Below, piece after piece: positions 52,283 to 61,285 of a stretch of 64,000 nucleotides of DNA. Position 1 is the stretch's first letter, and the number at the start of each line of letters is the position of its first letter. The stretch is from Neobacillus massiliamazoniensis (GTDB lineage: Bacteria; Bacillota; Bacilli; Bacillales; Cytobacillaceae). The notes under the pieces are model-generated. The model saw nothing but the letters and a program-made list of their open reading frames with translations, searched no databases and was not told the DNA's origin. The translations under genes were made by a program, and so were the position numbers. The DNA lies in contig NZ_CVRB01000005.1 in the NCBI RefSeq assembly GCF_001048695.1, positions 124,001 through 188,000 of the forward strand. Direction: 5' to 3'.

Positions 52283-53080
52283 TTAATTAATTTCATTGAA
52301 AATAGCTACTACACGACTCCATCCAGCACTTGCGTTAGCGATATTAATAGGAAACGCACACACTGTAAAACCATAAGGTTTTGGAATCTGATCAAGGTTA
52401 CAAAGCTTTTCTATTTGGCAATATTCTTTTCGTCTACCTACCAGGTGGGCCTCCCAAAACTGCGATTTCCCTTCTTTTGCTTCTTTGGCTGTTACATCAA
52501 ACGGACGATCTAGACCCCAGGCATCTATCCCAATCAGTTTTACCCCTTGGTCGATAAGCCATTCCGTTGCTGAAGCAGTCAACCCGGCATGCAGATAATC
52601 GTAACCTGGTTGATGAAATTGCTTGGAAACCCCGGTGTATATAAGTATGATGTCATAAGGTTTGATAGAATAATTAATATTTTTTAGCTCTTGCTGTATA
52701 TCTTCAATACTAATCCCTTCACCAGCCTGTTTGTGAGTCATATTAATGAGAACTCCATCTCCATAACACCAATTTAAAGGAATTTGATCAATGGTTTTTG
52801 CTCGTTCTCTATTAGATGTAGACCCATAATGATATGGCGCATCAATATGTGTACCGGAATGAGTAGATAAAGTTACTTCCTCTACCGCCCATCCTTCCTC
52901 ATTGGGCCAATAAGACTCATCAAGTCCCAAAAACTTTTCTGTTACTGCAATTGAATCTTTATGATTTTTATATATAATTTTATGAGCGTTCGGCTCAAAG
53001 CTTCGAGTATCGTTTGATAATCGATCACTTAAATCAATAATTACTGTTCTTTTTCCATTCCTTTCAAAGCTTTCAATCAT
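52283..53080 (-). CDS. Cyclase-family metal hydrolase (kynurenine-formamidase-like)
   Basis: A 265-residue enzyme of the Cyclase family (PF04199 type). The metal motif HSGTHIDAPYHYG is at residues 74-86, and further conserved blocks are IILIYTGVSKQF, LIGIDAWGLDRPFD and an EAHLVGRRKEYCQIEKL end region. Relatives include kynurenine formamidase and isatin hydrolase, all manganese/zinc-dependent amide or lactam hydrolases. The substrate is not evident. A GGGGAGGAAG ribosome site precedes the ATG. It is monocistronic. Confidence 0.82.
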   Translation of the reverse strand: MIESFERNGKRTVIIDLSDRLSNDTRSFEPNAHKIIYKNHKDSIAVTEKFLGLDESYWPNEEGWAVEEVTLSTHSGTHIDAPYHYGSTSNRERAKTIDQIPLNWCYGDGVLINMTHKQAGEGISIEDIQQELKNINYSIKPYDIILIYTGVSKQFHQPGYDYLHAGLTASATEWLIDQGVKLIGIDAWGLDRPFDVTAKEAKEGKSQFWEAHLVGRRKEYCQIEKLCNLDQIPKPYGFTVCAFPINIANASAGWSRVVAIFNEIN

Positions 53081-53437
53081 GACTTCTGACTTCCTCCCCT
53101 ATTTGTTTTTAAATACTTAAACCTAGCTTCACTTCAATATGAATGAATATAGGCATTTTAAATCCGTGTTTTGCGAGCTAATCCCAAATAGAAGTTTCAC
53201 AAAAGAAACTATTTAGTATCTTTATTATAATTGGATATATCAGGAAACCAAATCCTCCTTTTGGATTAATTCGGTAAAAATTATGGGCGTTTAACATAAA
53301 AAATCGGTTTAACGTAGAACATAGCAAAAAGTGATGGTTGTTCAATCATCACTTTTTATTTTAATCTGCTAAATTCCATTGTTGATATCGTGCAAAGACT
53401 CTAATATTGCTGCTAATATATAATATAGTTTTCAACT
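53081..53437. other. Intergenic stretch with terminator hairpin
   Basis: No gene. A strong hairpin lies at 53326-53357: AAAAAGTGATGGTTG with CAATCATCACTTTTT, one G-T pair, followed by ATTTT on plus. Confidence 0.6.
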
Positions 53438-54118
53438 AGTCGAGTAGAAGGGAGCCTTTTTACCTTGCGGTAAATTGTACTCCACCCCCCTCACAGAACC
53501 GTGCTTGCACTATTAATGCACACGGCTCCTCCTAGTTATCATTTACAGAATGTTAGTAATCTCTTTTCTTAAATCATATATATTCACTTTAATTCTTGGC
53601 GATGGAAGTGGATATTTATTAAGAAATAGTCTGAATTTATCCCATGTAAAGGATTTCCTTTGACTTCTTCGATTAAGCCATTTAAACAGTAACCTTTCGA
53701 TTTTGTCTTTGAAGTTGTTTACATTTTGGGTATTATCAGTGACGCAATAATAGTTGTAATAACCTATCAGTGAACGTTTAAATCGATCCATAATCATATG
53801 AATATCTTTATTTCGATTATTCTTCAGCCATTCTTTCGTTTCTTTTAGTTTGCCTTGGACTTTCTTCCTGCTTGATTTCCGTTTCACACGGAAGTTTCCT
53901 TGTTTGCTCTTCCCACAATAGTGCGTGAAACCAAGGAAATCAAAGGTTGCAGGTTTATTTCTCCCCTGTAGATTTGCATTTCTCTCCGCAAACCTCCCAA
54001 AGGGAATGATTTTGGTCTTATCCTCAGCTATTTCTAGGTTAAATTTCTTTAATCTTAACTTTAATGAATGGAAGAATTGCTCAGCTTCACTTTTATATTG
54101 AAAACAACAAACAAACCC
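53438..54118 (-). mobile_element. Group II intron, 3' fragment
   Basis: The minus strand carries the 3' half of a bacterial group II intron: the maturase C-terminal coding part, then domain V (GAGCCGTGTGC arm with GCACGGTTC, about 53494-53530), domain VI with GGTGGAGTACAATTTACCGC, and the 3' end TCTACTCGAC near 53440. Domains I-III and the N-terminal half of the reverse transcriptase are absent, so it cannot splice or move by itself. Confidence 0.85.
53543..54118 (-). pseudogene. Group II intron reverse transcriptase/maturase, C-terminal part
   Basis: 192 codons beginning right after the catalytic YADD box position: FVCCFQYKSEAEQFFHSLKL, LEIAEDKTKIIPFGRFAERN, PATFDFLGFTHYCGK (end of the polymerase domain), then the maturase X domain and GIIM region (MIMDRFKRSLIGYYNYYCV, RLLFKWLNRRSQRKSFTWDK). 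A stop codon precedes the first residue, so the polymerase catalytic half is missing. An internal GTG at 53887 starts a 114-codon piece. Confidence 0.85.
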
Positions 54119-54183
54119 TTAAGTACACTATTGAATTAATAAAAAAGTTGTCGCTTATACTAACTCTTTAAAATTATTAAGCA

Positions 54184-54363
54184 CTAACTTTTAGTCCTAC
54201 TTTTTATCGCAAATAAACTCAACAAATATATCACTACAAAAATAACATATCCAGGAATGCTGTCGCTATGAATATTAATACCATTGGCACGTAGGCAGGA
54301 TAAAATTACAACTGAAAGGACAACAGAAATTAATGAGGAAATTAATACATTCTTAATGGTCAT
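54184..54363 (-). CDS. Putative small membrane protein (59 aa)
   Basis: Encodes MTIKNVLISSLISVVLSVVI, LSCLRANGINIHSDSIPGYV and IFVVIYLLSLFAIKSRTKS: two membrane helices joined by a polar loop, with a basic C-terminal end. Only a weak ribosome site (AGAGAG) precedes the ATG. The family is not recognised. Confidence 0.45.
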   Translation of the reverse strand: MTIKNVLISSLISVVLSVVILSCLRANGINIHSDSIPGYVIFVVIYLLSLFAIKSRTKS

Positions 54364-54460
54364 AGAATCTCTCTACTATTGTAATAAATCTTCGCAATCT
54401 TTAAGAAAATGAATTACAGTTTTTCCAGTAATGCACTCGTATTTGAACAAAAAATCGCTT

Positions 54461-54967
54461 TTAATAAGTTCCCTTCCATTCTTCTTTTGAATATTTAATA
54501 AAAGGAAAATTAGCCCTTATAAAATTCAAAATTGCCATTGTTTCTTCAGTCATATTATGGGGGACTACTGTTCCTCTAAAAGAAGGACTAATAAGTATTG
54601 GAACTTCCTGGTCCTTTACATAAAATTGCAAACAATCCATATACCAGGCTTGTTTTGCATATATTCTTTTTTTAAAATATCTAACTTCAATTACGTCCTT
54701 GAAAAAGACCTCTTTACATAGTTTCTTCTTTTCTACAATTTTATTTGAATAAACGGAAATGTAACCTTTAACTTCTAGCCGATATGTACTGAAAAACAAG
54801 ATAGTCCAAATTACAATACCACTTCCTAAAACACAATAAAACCAATTCTTTTCAACTATACCTTGAATAATAAATATCAAACCAAGCAAGATAAAACCAA
54901 AATATAAAATTTCAATCGAGATTATCTCCCATTTACGATGTTTAAAAATCATCACAGGATTTTCCAA
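54461..54967 (-). CDS. Membrane protein, DUF5381-like
   Basis: A 168-residue protein with two adjacent membrane helices (IEILYFGFILLGLIFII and FYCVLGSGIVIWTILFF) and a C-terminal cytoplasmic domain with a PH-like look (YISVYSNKIVEKKKLCKEVF, YVKDQEVPILISPSFRG). The start is set at TTG 54967, 7 bases after GGAGG; the frame extends further upstream without a ribosome site. It resembles Bacillus DUF5381 proteins, function unknown. Confidence 0.6.
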   Translation of the reverse strand: MENPVMIFKHRKWEIISIEILYFGFILLGLIFIIQGIVEKNWFYCVLGSGIVIWTILFFSTYRLEVKGYISVYSNKIVEKKKLCKEVFFKDVIEVRYFKKRIYAKQAWYMDCLQFYVKDQEVPILISPSFRGTVVPHNMTEETMAILNFIRANFPFIKYSKEEWKGTY

Positions 54968-55140
54968 GCAGCTACCTCCAGAGTAATATGTAAACTTTAT
55001 CTCCTTACTAATTAATCTATACAAAATAGTTACCTGTAATTACGTCCTTATTAACTGATCCTTTAGCTTAATAAGAAAAGAGGTAGTCATATCACCACTA
55101 GTTGAACCTTACACCCGATAGCGTTTTACCAAGTAGTTCT

Positions 55141-55431
55141 TCACCAGGTTGAAACCAAATAAATAATAATTAACCCAGAAAATATGGATAATATGGACAT
55201 AAATCTAATGAGATTTAACCCCCATTTTGTTTTATTAGACATAGTTGGAGAAACTACAAGGTCCTTCCAACCGTATCGCCACGGGTCAATTAACCCTTTT
55301 ATGCCCCCTATAATAAATACCAAAGCTCCAAATAACATTCCCAAAATACTAATCCAGTTAAATCCAACAACAAAACCAAAGAAAATTATTAATGTACTTA
55401 ACAATAAATAGAGTCTATAACCATTCTTCAT
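55141..55431 (-). CDS. Small membrane protein (96 aa)
   Basis: Three membrane helices (LYLLLSTLIIFFGFVVGF, ISILGMLFGALVFIIGGI, FMSILSIFSGLIIIYLV) around a polar loop IDPWRYGWKDLVVSPTMSNK. The ribosome site (GGAGATTAAAA) is good. The family is not recognised; the layout suggests a conserved small integral membrane protein. Confidence 0.55.
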   Translation of the reverse strand: MKNGYRLYLLLSTLIIFFGFVVGFNWISILGMLFGALVFIIGGIKGLIDPWRYGWKDLVVSPTMSNKTKWGLNLIRFMSILSIFSGLIIIYLVSTW

Positions 55432-56263
55432 TTTTAATCTCCTAGAATATAAATTTGGTTAAAAGATGGATATATTAAAATTTAAACTTTCTTCTTTTCT
55501 AAAATACCAGAAACAGTATTGTTTGATAATGGATTTTTATTGAACTATCCTGAAGTACATATGCTCTACAGCCTTTTTTAAGCATCGCACCCGTTAGCTT
55601 AAATTTGCCTTCCTTCTAAAAATGAACAATAATACAAATCCCGCAATGGTTGGTATTCCAAAAGTAACGCCTTTTACTAAATAATTTTAATAAAGGAAAG
55701 TCTTATGTAGAGGTGGGGTTAATATTAGGAGGTAAATGGATGGTAAAAATGATTAAACAACAAGGAAAACAGTAAGTCCATATAGAGAGGTTTACTTTTC
55801 TACTCATTAAAGGATACAGAAAAAGAGTTTAGTGGAAGATATGCAGTTTATGATGTAGAAACAAATAAACTACTTGCTGGTGGAGATACCCATATTGATA
55901 AGTACCCAAAATTTAAGAAGTTAAATGGGATAATAGTAATTGAGCCTGAAATTATCAGGCTCTTTAACCACTCGAAAATTTTTATTTATTTAGCTAGGCT
56001 TTAATCTGTTTTCTAGAATTAGAGCACCCATTAACCATCCATGCAGCACAAAATCAATTCTGCACAACAGAGAATGAAAACGATTCGGAAGTGTCAATAC
56101 TGAGACCTTAATCCTGTCAACCTTAATCCATAGACGTATGAATTTACTCTCTCCTCTTTTTTAACGATTAAGCCGGGTCTTCTTAAGTATTGTCATTTTT
56201 CTAATCTTGTAGAAATTATTTTCATGGTCGTTCAAGAACTTGTAAAATACAAGATATTCGATT
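55432..56263. other. Region of gene relics, no intact gene
   Basis: Contains a minus-strand membrane-protein tail (VKGVTFGIPTIAGFVLLFIF ending near 55600). It also has a plus-strand relic around 55795-56004 whose third frame reads DTEKEFSGRYAVYDVETNKL, AGGDTHIDKYPKFKKLNGII before a stop, without a start. The rest is AT-rich DNA with degenerate repeat words (GCACCCGTTAGCTTAA). Neither relic is assigned to a family. Confidence 0.4.
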
Positions 56264-57019
56264 TTACATTTTTTTAGCTTTAATAATCATTGTAGTAGGG
56301 AATTTCCTTGCTTTGTATAAAGAATAATAACGATCAGAAATTTCCTCTTTTATAGAATCAAAGCTAGATGATACGTCACTTTCTATAACAGAATCAATCG
56401 TAAATCCTGCTTTAATTAATTCATTTATATAAGTACTCATCTTTCTTTTAGGAATTACCAAAGGAGCTTCTTCGCCTTTGAAATTGCGGTATGTTGTTGT
56501 TCCTTCATCTTGGTATGACCCATCTAGGTAGATTTGACCATTTTGACTAATCATATGAGCGTATAAAGGGTGATCCCAACTAAATATAAAATAACCACTT
56601 GGCTTTAAATAAGAATATATTAGTTTAAATGTAGTTGATAAATCTGTTGTCCATCCAATAGCATATATAGAATAAACGAAGTCAAAATATAACTTTGGCA
56701 GACCGATATCATCTTCCATAGGTGCACAGTATAAGTGAGTTTCTAAGTCCTTTAAAGTTTCTTTCGCCATCTTTATTTGAGTCTCGGATAAATCAACTCC
56801 CCACAATTCATCGGCACCCTTTTCTGCCATATAACGTAATGAATGTCCACTTCCACAACCAATATCAAGAACTCTTTTATTTGATATTACTTCAAACAGT
56901 CTCAATTCCTCTTCCGTTTGGGTAAAAGGCCCATAACTTGGTAATGCATCCTTTCCATTAAAATGATGGGCGACTAGATCCCAGCTTTTCTTATTTTGTT
57001 TTAGAATTTCAAACCTCAT
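56264..57019 (-). CDS. Class I SAM-dependent methyltransferase
   Basis: A 251-residue methyltransferase. Motif I is VLDIGCGSGHSLRYMAEKGA near residue 50, motif II is LWGVDLSETQIKMAK, and motif III is FDFVYSIYAIGW. YFIFSWDHPLYAHM is typical of ubiquinone/small-molecule methyltransferases of the UbiE/Methyltransf_11 group. The substrate is not evident. GGGGG lies before the ATG. It is flanked downstream by relics and upstream by a fragment of another methyltransferase. Confidence 0.85.
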   Translation of the reverse strand: MRFEILKQNKKSWDLVAHHFNGKDALPSYGPFTQTEEELRLFEVISNKRVLDIGCGSGHSLRYMAEKGADELWGVDLSETQIKMAKETLKDLETHLYCAPMEDDIGLPKLYFDFVYSIYAIGWTTDLSTTFKLIYSYLKPSGYFIFSWDHPLYAHMISQNGQIYLDGSYQDEGTTTYRNFKGEEAPLVIPKRKMSTYINELIKAGFTIDSVIESDVSSSFDSIKEEISDRYYSLYKARKFPTTMIIKAKKM

Positions 57020-57146
57020 TTTATCCCCCTACAATCTATATACTGATTCTACATTGGTCTCTACTAACCTGAGACGTTAGAAAAAAAGCGTCTCTCCTTA
57101 TTTTAGAAACGCCACCGTTCAAGCAGGTTTATTTATACTTTTTGTC

Positions 57147-57332
57147 CTACATTGAACCATAATTGTAAATCACAAAGATATTAGTTGCTTTGATTTCTTT
57201 CAGGAAATTAATAGACATAACTGCTGACGGACAAGTTTCAGTACCCCAAATTTCTCCCTCTCTAAAACGTCCATTCCAATATTCCATTTGTTCAATCACT
57301 AGATCTAAACTCCCACTTTTCAAAAAATTCAT
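57147..57332 (-). pseudogene. N-terminal fragment of a second methyltransferase
   Basis: Sixty-one codons reading EQMEYWNGRFREGEIWGTET and CPSAVMSINFLKEIKATNIF, the start of a YodH/tellurite-type class I methyltransferase. It ends (IYNYGSM) just where motif I should begin. The SAM-binding core is missing, so this is a truncated copy. Confidence 0.55.
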
Positions 57333-57402
57333 TTTAACATCTGTAAAGTAATTAAATTCTTCACTGTTCTTGGCAAATCCTTTAATTAAACTGCTTCGTT
57401 AA

Positions 57403-57433
57403 TTAAAAAAAAAGCCGCTTACAATAGCAGCTT
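57403..57433 (-). terminator. Terminator after the glycosyltransferase
   Basis: On the minus strand AAGCTGCT pairs with AGCGGCTT (one G-T pair), followed by nine T. Confidence 0.75.
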
Positions 57434-57454
57434 AGAAATATTTGTATTTATTTA

Positions 57455-58651
57455 TCATATTTTACTTTTAAATTCGAAAATCTCATCAACAGCTTGGTGA
57501 TACCCACCCGATTTCTTAAAGGATTCCCTAATATTCTCAACAGCTTTATGGATAGATTGGTCGTTTAATACATGATCTACGGCTTCACTCAGCTGATTTG
57601 CAGTCAAGTTTTGCATTTGTAATTTAATACCGGCTCCTAATTTGGCAACTTGCCCGGCAATTATAGGCTGATCAGCGCTTTGTGGGATTACAATTAACGG
57701 TACCCCGTAATAGAGACCTTCATTGGTACTGTTCATTCCACCATGTGTGATAAATAACTTAGTGTATTTCAACACTTCAGTTTGTGGAACATAATTTTTG
57801 ACAATGAAGTTTTTAGGAATCTCCCCCAAATCAGATATTTGAGATTTTTCCCCAATAGACATGACAACAGTATGTTCAGTGTTCCCAAATGCCTTAAAAC
57901 AAAGCTTATAAAAATCAATTACTTGGTTAAAGACAGTACCCATTGAAATGTAAATTAGGCTTTTTCCAGTGATTGCAGTAAGGTCGAAGTTTTTTTGCGG
58001 TGTTCGTAAAGAGATGGATGGACCTACAAATTTGTAAGTTTGGTCAAATGTTTCTCCAAAAGGTTGAAACACCCTAGTTGTATAAATGATTGTAAGTGGT
58101 GCAGGGTTACAAAGAACTTCATAAGGAGAACGGATTTCAACGTCATATTTTTCTTTAATGTTCAATGTCAGATTTTTGAAATCATCATTCATCATATTAA
58201 TCATTTCTGTTGGGATACTTTGTGAAAGATGATCCAACATGTTATCAAATGATGCTTTTGTCTGCGCAAAAGTAGTACAAGAATTAATTGCCGGAAGTTT
58301 AAGTATTTGTGCAAGTAAACGCCCACAACCAAACATGGAATCGTGAATGAAATAATCAAAATGTTCCCCTTCGATTTGCTTCAGTACACTAGGTATCACG
58401 ATATCTGCCGTACGCAAAAGACCGTTGATTCTTTCGAGTAAATAATTTCTTCCACCTGAGATGAAAGCCTTAATAAATTTTTCACCGTCAAATGTTCGTA
58501 CTGTAGCTCCCGTCTTCTCAATACGTTCTCGAAAAGGTTCTATTGTAAAGTACACCACCTCTTCTCCACGCGAAATAAGCTCTTGCACAACTCCAATAGT
58601 TGGATTGATATGTCCTTCTGATCCACCATTAATAAATAAAACACGTGCCAT
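57455..58651 (-). CDS. Macrolide-family (MGT) UDP-glycosyltransferase
   Basis: A 398-residue GT-B enzyme of family GT1. The N-terminal acceptor domain begins MARVLFINGGSEGHINPTIG. The C-terminal donor domain has LFITHGGMNSTNEGLYYGVP and PLIVIPQSADQPIIAGQ, the nucleotide-sugar signature. Relatives (YjiC, YojK) glucosylate flavonoids, macrolides and other small molecules, often as detoxification. Start ATG 58651 with GGGAGTGG upstream; the frame runs slightly further. It is monocistronic with a clear terminator. Confidence 0.88.
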   Translation of the reverse strand: MARVLFINGGSEGHINPTIGVVQELISRGEEVVYFTIEPFRERIEKTGATVRTFDGEKFIKAFISGGRNYLLERINGLLRTADIVIPSVLKQIEGEHFDYFIHDSMFGCGRLLAQILKLPAINSCTTFAQTKASFDNMLDHLSQSIPTEMINMMNDDFKNLTLNIKEKYDVEIRSPYEVLCNPAPLTIIYTTRVFQPFGETFDQTYKFVGPSISLRTPQKNFDLTAITGKSLIYISMGTVFNQVIDFYKLCFKAFGNTEHTVVMSIGEKSQISDLGEIPKNFIVKNYVPQTEVLKYTKLFITHGGMNSTNEGLYYGVPLIVIPQSADQPIIAGQVAKLGAGIKLQMQNLTANQLSEAVDHVLNDQSIHKAVENIRESFKKSGGYHQAVDEIFEFKSKI

Positions 58652-58824
58652 TATAACCACTCCCTAGGTAAAATGTTCTGAAGATGTGTAAGAGTAAGGG
58701 GCACTGCCCCATACGATTGCTGAAACTCAAATATGGAATTAAACTTATCATAATGCATTACTTGAAAATCTCAAACTTTTAAATACCCTTAGAGTGGCTT
58801 AAATAGTCACTCTTTTTATACATC

Positions 58825-59069
58825 GGCTGTGTTAAAGGTCATTGTTGATTTTTGAAACTATGTTGATTGGAGCGGAAGGCGCGAGACTCCTCGAAAATGC
58901 TATCGCATTTCCTTCGTGCGTGGGCGGATTCAAGGATGTAATTCAATGTCCTGCGGGAGTACGGGGCAGGGGAGACCCCACAGGCGCTAAGCGCCGAGGA
59001 GGCTCCCCGGAACGCCCGCGGAAAGCGAAGCGCCTGGAGCGCAAATCAACTGGCAAGTTTAACACAGCC
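58825..59069. repeat. GC-rich intergenic repeat, copy 2, with flanking inverted repeat
   Basis: A 12-bp inverted repeat, GGCTGTGTTAAA (58825-58836) and TTTAACACAGCC (59058-59069), flanks the GC-rich core 58862-59050 (GTTGATTGGAGCGGAAGGCG to GGAGCGCAAATCAAC). It is closely similar to the core at 13419-13593 but in opposite orientation. Both share the internal segment GCGGATTCAAGGATGTAATT. The frame visible across it is not a gene. Confidence 0.85.
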
Positions 59070-59185
59070 TATAAATAATTGAATATTTTCGGGCATTTTC
59101 TTTTCGGGGTTAATATTACAAAATGAAATTGAACTTACTAGGAATGATGAAATAATTAGTTTAATATACTCAAATAATAAGGCAT
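59070..59185. other. Short intergenic stretch
   Basis: AT-rich, no feature recognised before the cbi terminator. Confidence 0.4.
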
Positions 59186-59233
59186 CAAAAAAGATAACAC
59201 AAAAGGCTGTCATTCAAGGACCATTGTGCTATC
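59186..59233 (-). terminator. Terminator of the cbi operon
   Basis: On the minus strand GATAGCACAA pairs with TTGTGTTATC (one G-T pair), loop about 21 nt, followed by TTTTTT. Confidence 0.65.
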
Positions 59234-59339
59234 CTGGTTTGAATTTATATTTTAAAATTTATATATGATTATAGATTGTTTTTAGAAAATCACGTTAGAA
59301 TAATGCCTATTCAAGATACTTTTACCTTGAATTAAGTTT

Positions 59340-60179
59340 CTACCCTAGTACTTTTAGTACATGGAAAAGCTCTTCTTTATTTCTTGGGATATCTTTTTCA
59401 GAAATAAACTTATTATTCTTGCATAATTGTTGGAAAATTTCAAGGACCATTGGTTTTTCAAGGTAACAGTCACGTATTAAATTATCATCTGAAAAAATCT
59501 CCACAGGAGTACCTTGCTTGACAATCTCCCCATCTTTCATCACTATTATATAGTCTGAATACGAATAAGCTAGTTCAACATCATGGGTGGACAAAATGAC
59601 AGTCATTCCATTATCATTGAGCTCATCAAATATTTTAACCATTTGTTTTGAATGTTTAGGATCAAGACTCGATGTCGGTTCATCAAAGACTATAATTTCT
59701 GGTTTCATTACAAGGATATCTGCAATGGATACTCTTTTTTTCTGTCCATAGCTTAAAAAATGTACAGCTTTATCCTTATATTCATACATACCAACATTTC
59801 TAAGTGCTTCATTCACTCTATTTCTTACTTCATCTTCTGCAATTCTTAAATTCATTGCCCCAAATGAAACTTCTTGAAAAACGCTTGCAGAGAAAAGTTG
59901 ATTTTCAGGGTCCTGAAAGACAATTCCTATATTTTTCCGTAACTCTAATAAAGACCTATGATTATGCTTTACTTCCTTTCCCTTATAAAGCAAGATCCCC
60001 TCTGTTGGTTTTAAAACTCCATTAAAGTTTAAAAATAAAGTTGATTTCCCTGAGCCATTTACCCCTACTACTGAAATTTTCTTACCCTTTTCTATTTTTA
60101 AATTTATATTTCTTAATGCTTTCGTTCCATCTGGATATTGAAAACTCAGATTTCTGGTTTCAAGTATGTATTCACTCAT
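59340..60179 (-). CDS. cbiO: Cobalt ECF transporter ATPase CbiO
   Basis: A 279-residue ABC ATPase that energises cobalt uptake. Walker A GVNGSGKST, Q-loop FQDPENQLFSASV (the PENQLF form typical of ECF ATPases), signature LSYGQKKR and Walker B IIVFDEPTSSLD are present. It is a single-ATPase system, so it should work as a homodimer. Its start overlaps the cbiQ stop by 4 bp (ATGA), indicating coupling. It is last gene of the B12-regulated cbiMNQO operon and is followed by a terminator. Confidence 0.93.
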   Translation of the reverse strand: MSEYILETRNLSFQYPDGTKALRNINLKIEKGKKISVVGVNGSGKSTLFLNFNGVLKPTEGILLYKGKEVKHNHRSLLELRKNIGIVFQDPENQLFSASVFQEVSFGAMNLRIAEDEVRNRVNEALRNVGMYEYKDKAVHFLSYGQKKRVSIADILVMKPEIIVFDEPTSSLDPKHSKQMVKIFDELNDNGMTVILSTHDVELAYSYSDYIIVMKDGEIVKQGTPVEIFSDDNLIRDCYLEKPMVLEIFQQLCKNNKFISEKDIPRNKEELFHVLKVLG

Positions 60180-60967
60180 AATCCAATTCCTCCAAAAATT
60201 TTTTCAAAAGAACCAATCACGATTAAGATTAGTTCTACGCATATGATTGCCCCGATATTTTTGTAAGAACAAGTGAAATTATTTTCTAATAGATTTATAT
60301 CTCCGTCGTAGCATCTAGATTCCATAGCAGTATACATATCTAGTGAACGCTTATACGAGCTAACAAACAGACTGGTAATCAATTTCCCCAGTGAATGATA
60401 CCCGATTCTAAGGGTGGAATATCCAAGCCTTGAACTCTGGGAAATATAAATCAAATTCGCTGTATCTAATAACACAAATATAAGTCGATAGACTAGGCCC
60501 ATCAGCTCAAGAAATAATCGAGGTACCTTAAGCTTTTTTAAAACTGCTAGAATTTCAAAAACTGGTGTTGAAAGAGTAAGGAAATACAAACATGATACTG
60601 AAGCAATACTCTTAAAAAAAAGCACCCCAGCTGCACTTAAACTTTCATAAGTACAGGCTAAATGAATTGTAAAAATACGAAAACTAAATAGAACATCATT
60701 ACTGTTGCCAACTACATTAATGGCAATAGTAAGAACACCGATAAATAAAAAACTTAATGGCAATGATAAAAATTTTACAAACGTAAAAAATGGGACTTTC
60801 CCTTTTGCTACAGTAATATAAGACATTAAAAATAAAATAATTAATGAGTCGATTACATTATTTAGAATTAAACAGACAGTCATTGTTCCTATAGAGAAAA
60901 CAAATTTTTCCATATGATTTACATTTTTTAGTCCCGAAATATAAGCGAACTTATCGAGCGATATCAT
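60176..60967 (-). CDS. cbiQ: Cobalt ECF transporter transmembrane subunit CbiQ
   Basis: A 263-residue coupling subunit with about five membrane helices and the two short cytoplasmic arginine motifs that dock on CbiO, seen as SSRLGYSTLRIGYHSLG and SYKRSLDMYTAMESRCYDGD (the A-x-x-A-R-G-like coupling helix; the second R-C-Y-D-G is typical of CbiQ). It overlaps cbiN by 4 bp and cbiO by 4 bp. It links the substrate-binding component CbiMN with the ATPase. Confidence 0.9.
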   Translation of the reverse strand: MISLDKFAYISGLKNVNHMEKFVFSIGTMTVCLILNNVIDSLIILFLMSYITVAKGKVPFFTFVKFLSLPLSFLFIGVLTIAINVVGNSNDVLFSFRIFTIHLACTYESLSAAGVLFFKSIASVSCLYFLTLSTPVFEILAVLKKLKVPRLFLELMGLVYRLIFVLLDTANLIYISQSSRLGYSTLRIGYHSLGKLITSLFVSSYKRSLDMYTAMESRCYDGDINLLENNFTCSYKNIGAIICVELILIVIGSFEKIFGGIGL

Positions 60968-61281
60968 GGCCGCTTACCAACATCTTTTTTGGCTTTACCC
61001 TTCGTATATCCAAAATAAAAGCATACTACACCCGAGCCGATTGCTGCCTGTAGTGCAAATAGAAGACTCTCAATCTCGGCACTTGGTGGTTCCCAAATAG
61101 GTGAAAACCAAGGCTTATAATTACTATCAATTTTGGTAATTTCTTTTTTTGCTTGATCATCAGAACCACCAAATTCCCCATGTTTTACAAACACAAGTGG
61201 AATAATGGCGATGAATATGACGAGAAAAGCCAATAGAATGTTCGTTTTAAATAGATTTTTACTTTTCTTCTCGATATTCAC
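60964..61281 (-). CDS. cbiN: Cobalt transporter accessory subunit CbiN
   Basis: A 105-residue protein with two membrane helices (ILLAFLVIFIAIIPLVFV and ESLLFALQAAIGSGVVCFYF) around an extracytoplasmic loop (HGEFGGSDDQAKKEITKI), the standard CbiN layout. The loop is thought to place the metal into CbiM. The gene starts 4 bp after cbiM ends and overlaps cbiQ. Confidence 0.9.
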   Translation of the reverse strand: MNIEKKSKNLFKTNILLAFLVIFIAIIPLVFVKHGEFGGSDDQAKKEITKIDSNYKPWFSPIWEPPSAEIESLLFALQAAIGSGVVCFYFGYTKGKAKKDVGKRP

Positions 61282-61285
61282 TTGA

